A stretch of 8,891 nucleotides of DNA from contig JBEKLG010000067.1 in assembly GCA_050010315.1 (NCBI GenBank), positions 1 through 8,891 on the forward strand, in the 5' to 3' direction. A program made the position numbers and the translations under genes. This document shows, piece by piece, positions 6,670 to 8,891 of the stretch. Source of the stretch: Bog-793 sp050010315. GTDB lineage: Bacteria; Actinomycetota; Acidimicrobiia; Acidimicrobiales; Bog-793. How positions within the stretch are numbered: the stretch's first letter is position 1; each line of letters begins with the position of its first letter. Under the pieces are notes generated by a model. It did not search any database. It was not told the origin of the DNA and worked only from the letters and a program-made list of their open reading frames with translations.

Positions 6670-8057
6670 CGGTCGACGTCCCCGAGCACCGGGTCGACCG
6701 AGGACAGGATCGCGATCAAGTCGGCGATCAGTCCGTCGCGCAGCATCGCCGGGACCGCCTGCAGGTTGGCGAAGCTCGGGGCGCGGATGTGCATCCGCAT
6801 CGGCCGGTTCGAACCGTCGGAAACGAGGTAGCAGCCGAGCTCGCCGCGCGGCGACTCGACGGCGACGTAGACCTCGCCCTCCGGAGGCTCGATGCCGCGC
6901 GTGAACAGCTTGAAGTGGTGGATGAGCGCCTCCATCGACTCGTTGATCCGGGCCCGTGCCGGGGGCGTGACCTTCTTGTCCTCGGACCGGTAGTCACCCG
7001 ACGGCATCTTCTCGAGGATCTGGCGGACGATGCGGATCGACTCCCGCACCTCGTTGAGCCGCACCGCGTAGCGGTCGAAGCAGTCGCCGGACGTGCCGAC
7101 GATGACGTCGAAGTCAACCTCCTCGTAGGCGAGATAGGGCATCGAACGGCGCAGGTCCCAGGGGACCCCGGCGGCGCGCAGGATCGGCCCGGTCGCCGAG
7201 AGCGCCAGTAACAGCTCGGCGCTCACGACCCCGACCCCCTCGGTCCGCTCGCGGAAGATCGGCTGGCCGGTGAGGAGCTCGTCGTAGTCCTTGAGGCGAG
7301 CGCCAATCGTGTCAACGACGACGGCGACGTCGTCCTCCCACCCGTCGGGAAGGTCCGCGGCAACGCCGCCCGGCCGGATGTAGTTGTGGTTCATCCGTAG
7401 CCCGGTGACCTTCTCGAAGAACTGCAGCACGAGGTCGCGCTCGCGCAGCCCGAAGATCATCATCGTCGTCGAGGCGAGGTCCATGCCGTTCGTCGCGGCC
7501 CACATGATGTGGGAGGAGATCCGGTTGAGCTCGCACATGAGCATGCGGATCCACGTCGCCCGCGGCGGGATCTCGACGGCGAGGAGCTTCTCCACGGCGA
7601 GCGAGTACACGAGCTCGTTGTGGAGAGGCGAGAGGTAGTCCATGCGCGTGACGTTCGTCGCGCCCTGGACGTAGGTGAGCTCCTCGCCGGTCTTCTCCAT
7701 CCCGGTGTGGAGGTAGCCGACGACCGGCTTGGATCGCAGGACGGTCTCGCCCTGCAGCTCGACCATCATCCTCAGCACGCCGTGGGTTGAGGGGTGCTGG
7801 GGCCCGATGTTGAGGATCATCGTCTCACCGGCGCCGAAGGTCGCGTCGGCGGCGTCCGGGTCGAGGGCGTCTGACTCCGGGAGGCGCAGGACGCCGCCCT
7901 GCTCGATCGCCAGCTCGACCAGGCTGGTCTCGTCTGCTGGCGCGAGCTCCTGCGACCCTTCGCCGGTCTCGGCGGCGAGGCGCAGGCTTGCGCCGCCGAT
8001 CGGATCGGGCGTCGCCTGGTCGTCGCCGCGCAGCTCGCCGGGGTGCTCGTCGTTCAT
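6666..8057 (-). CDS. nuoD: NADH-quinone oxidoreductase subunit D
   Basis: NuoD is the 49-kDa-type subunit, related to [NiFe]-hydrogenase large subunits, that forms the quinone-reduction pocket with NuoB and NuoH. The product is 463 residues. The hallmark GPQHPSTHGVLR is at residues 85-96. By comparison with Thermus Nqo4 and Yarrowia 49-kDa, His92 and Tyr141 (in MDYLSPLHNE) are the quinone-headgroup residues, and both are present. Other conserved blocks are VGYLHTGMEK (113-122), NHNYIRPGGV (223-232) and ESPRGELGCYLVSDGSNRP (401-419). Residues 1-77 form an acidic extension before the family core. The ATG at 8057 is supported by an ATGA overlap with nuoC and an AAGGAGG upstream; I found no other ATG or GTG in frame between it and Met80, which lies inside the core. 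The open frame to 8576 lies within nuoC and is not coding. The stop overlaps the nuoE GTG by 4 bases. Confidence 0.97.
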   Translation of the reverse strand: MNDEHPGELRGDDQATPDPIGGASLRLAAETGEGSQELAPADETSLVELAIEQGGVLRLPESDALDPDAADATFGAGETMILNIGPQHPSTHGVLRMMVELQGETVLRSKPVVGYLHTGMEKTGEELTYVQGATNVTRMDYLSPLHNELVYSLAVEKLLAVEIPPRATWIRMLMCELNRISSHIMWAATNGMDLASTTMMIFGLRERDLVLQFFEKVTGLRMNHNYIRPGGVAADLPDGWEDDVAVVVDTIGARLKDYDELLTGQPIFRERTEGVGVVSAELLLALSATGPILRAAGVPWDLRRSMPYLAYEEVDFDVIVGTSGDCFDRYAVRLNEVRESIRIVRQILEKMPSGDYRSEDKKVTPPARARINESMEALIHHFKLFTRGIEPPEGEVYVAVESPRGELGCYLVSDGSNRPMRMHIRAPSFANLQAVPAMLRDGLIADLIAILSSVDPVLGDVDR

Positions 8058-8559
8058 CGCGGGCCCGGTGCCTCCTTGAACTGGACCGGCACGCGGCCGA
8101 CGCCGTAGTCCCGGCGCAAGGGGTGACCCTCCCAGTCCTCGGGCATGAGGATCCGGCTCGGGTCCGGGTGGCCCGTGAAGCGGATGCCCATCAGGTCGTA
8201 GGCCTCGCGCTCCATGTTCTCGGTGCCCGGGTAGACGGAGAAAAGGGTCGGACAGACCGGATCGTCCTCCGGGACCATCACCCGCAGCCGGACGCGACGC
8301 GCCTCGGCATGGGAGAGGAGGTTGACGACGACCTCGAAGCGCGCCGGCTGCACCCCGGCGGGCAGCGGGCGGTCGGCATGCGTCAGGTAGTCGACGGCGC
8401 AGAGGTCGCTGCAGGTGATGAAGCCCGCCCGGCGCAGCGCCGTGGCGAGGCTGACGTAGCTCGCCCGGGTCGGGAAGAACACCTCGTCGCCGGACGAGTC
8501 GGCTGACGGCACCCCCCCGAGCTCCGGCACCTGCCCGGCGAGCGACCCCGACGGCGCCA

Positions 8560-8560
<1 letters not shown>
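8054..8560 (-). CDS. nuoC: NADH-quinone oxidoreductase subunit C
   Basis: NuoC is the 30-kDa-type subunit of the peripheral arm; it has no cofactor and packs against NuoD and NuoB. The product is 168 residues, shorter than Thermus Nqo5 or mycobacterial NuoC (somewhat over 200). The core is complete, so the short length comes from a trimmed N-terminus. The family signature EREAYDLMGIRFTGHPD is at residues 117-133, followed by the conserved end RILMPEDWEGHPLRRDY at residues 136-152. The central RFEVVVNLLSH strand region is at residues 74-84. I chose the ATG at 8560 because it forms a TGATG junction with the nuoB stop and because family similarity begins soon after. The frame is open farther upstream, to about 8851, but only inside nuoB. 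The gene is not fused to nuoD, unlike in E. coli. The stop overlaps the nuoD start by 4 bases (ATGA). Confidence 0.96.
8071..8077 (-). promoter_or_regulatory. Ribosome binding site of nuoD
   Basis: A full AAGGAGG Shine-Dalgarno match lies within the last codons of nuoC, 13 bases before the nuoD ATG at 8057. The spacing is longer than the usual 5-9 bases, so coupling through the ATGA overlap probably contributes. It supports the chosen nuoD start and hence the long N-terminal extension. Confidence 0.6.

Positions 8561-8891
<331 letters not shown>

Overview
The window is an internal slice of a complete-looking nuo operon, which encodes the proton-pumping NADH:quinone oxidoreductase (respiratory complex I). 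All genes lie on the minus strand, so transcription runs from high to low coordinates. The order is nuoB (5' end off the right edge), nuoC, nuoD, nuoE, nuoF, nuoG, nuoH, nuoI and nuoJ (3' end off the left edge). This is the canonical bacterial order with separate nuoC and nuoD and no inserted gene. Seven genes are complete and two are cut by the window edges.

Layout from right to left: 8891-8560 NuoB (cluster N2 subunit); 8560-8054 NuoC; 8057-6666 NuoD (quinone-site subunit); 6669-6088 NuoE (N1a); 6083-4752 NuoF (FMN, NADH, N3); 4755-2065 NuoG (N1b, N4, N5, N7); 2065-851 NuoH (membrane, quinone-site entry); 847-155 NuoI (N6a/N6b); 155-1 NuoJ (membrane). Every junction is an overlap of 1 or 4 bases or a gap of 3 or 4 bases. 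There is therefore no room for internal promoters in intergenic DNA, no terminator, and no gene-free stretch over 300 bases. The genes should be translated by coupling from one long mRNA whose promoter lies outside the window.

Electrons from NADH enter at FMN in NuoF, pass along the iron-sulfur chain of NuoF, NuoG and NuoI to N2 in NuoB, and reduce quinone at the NuoB/NuoD/NuoH interface. NuoE holds the side cluster N1a, and NuoH and NuoJ begin the membrane pumping arm. The cluster ligands visible in each complete subunit are intact, so the complex looks functional.

Organism: the DNA is strongly GC-rich with G/C-ending codons, and the proteins resemble actinobacterial homologues. An Actinomycetota member is likely. 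A deep lineage such as Acidimicrobiia is my best guess, but it rests on impression and not on a search.

I do not see a new biological system here. The points worth a second look are small lineage-type variations: a predicted ninth membrane helix and basic tail on NuoH, a lengthened N3 loop in NuoF, an extra cysteine beside N1a in NuoE, an acidic N-terminal extension on NuoD, and terminal Gly-Gly codons that double as ribosome binding sites.
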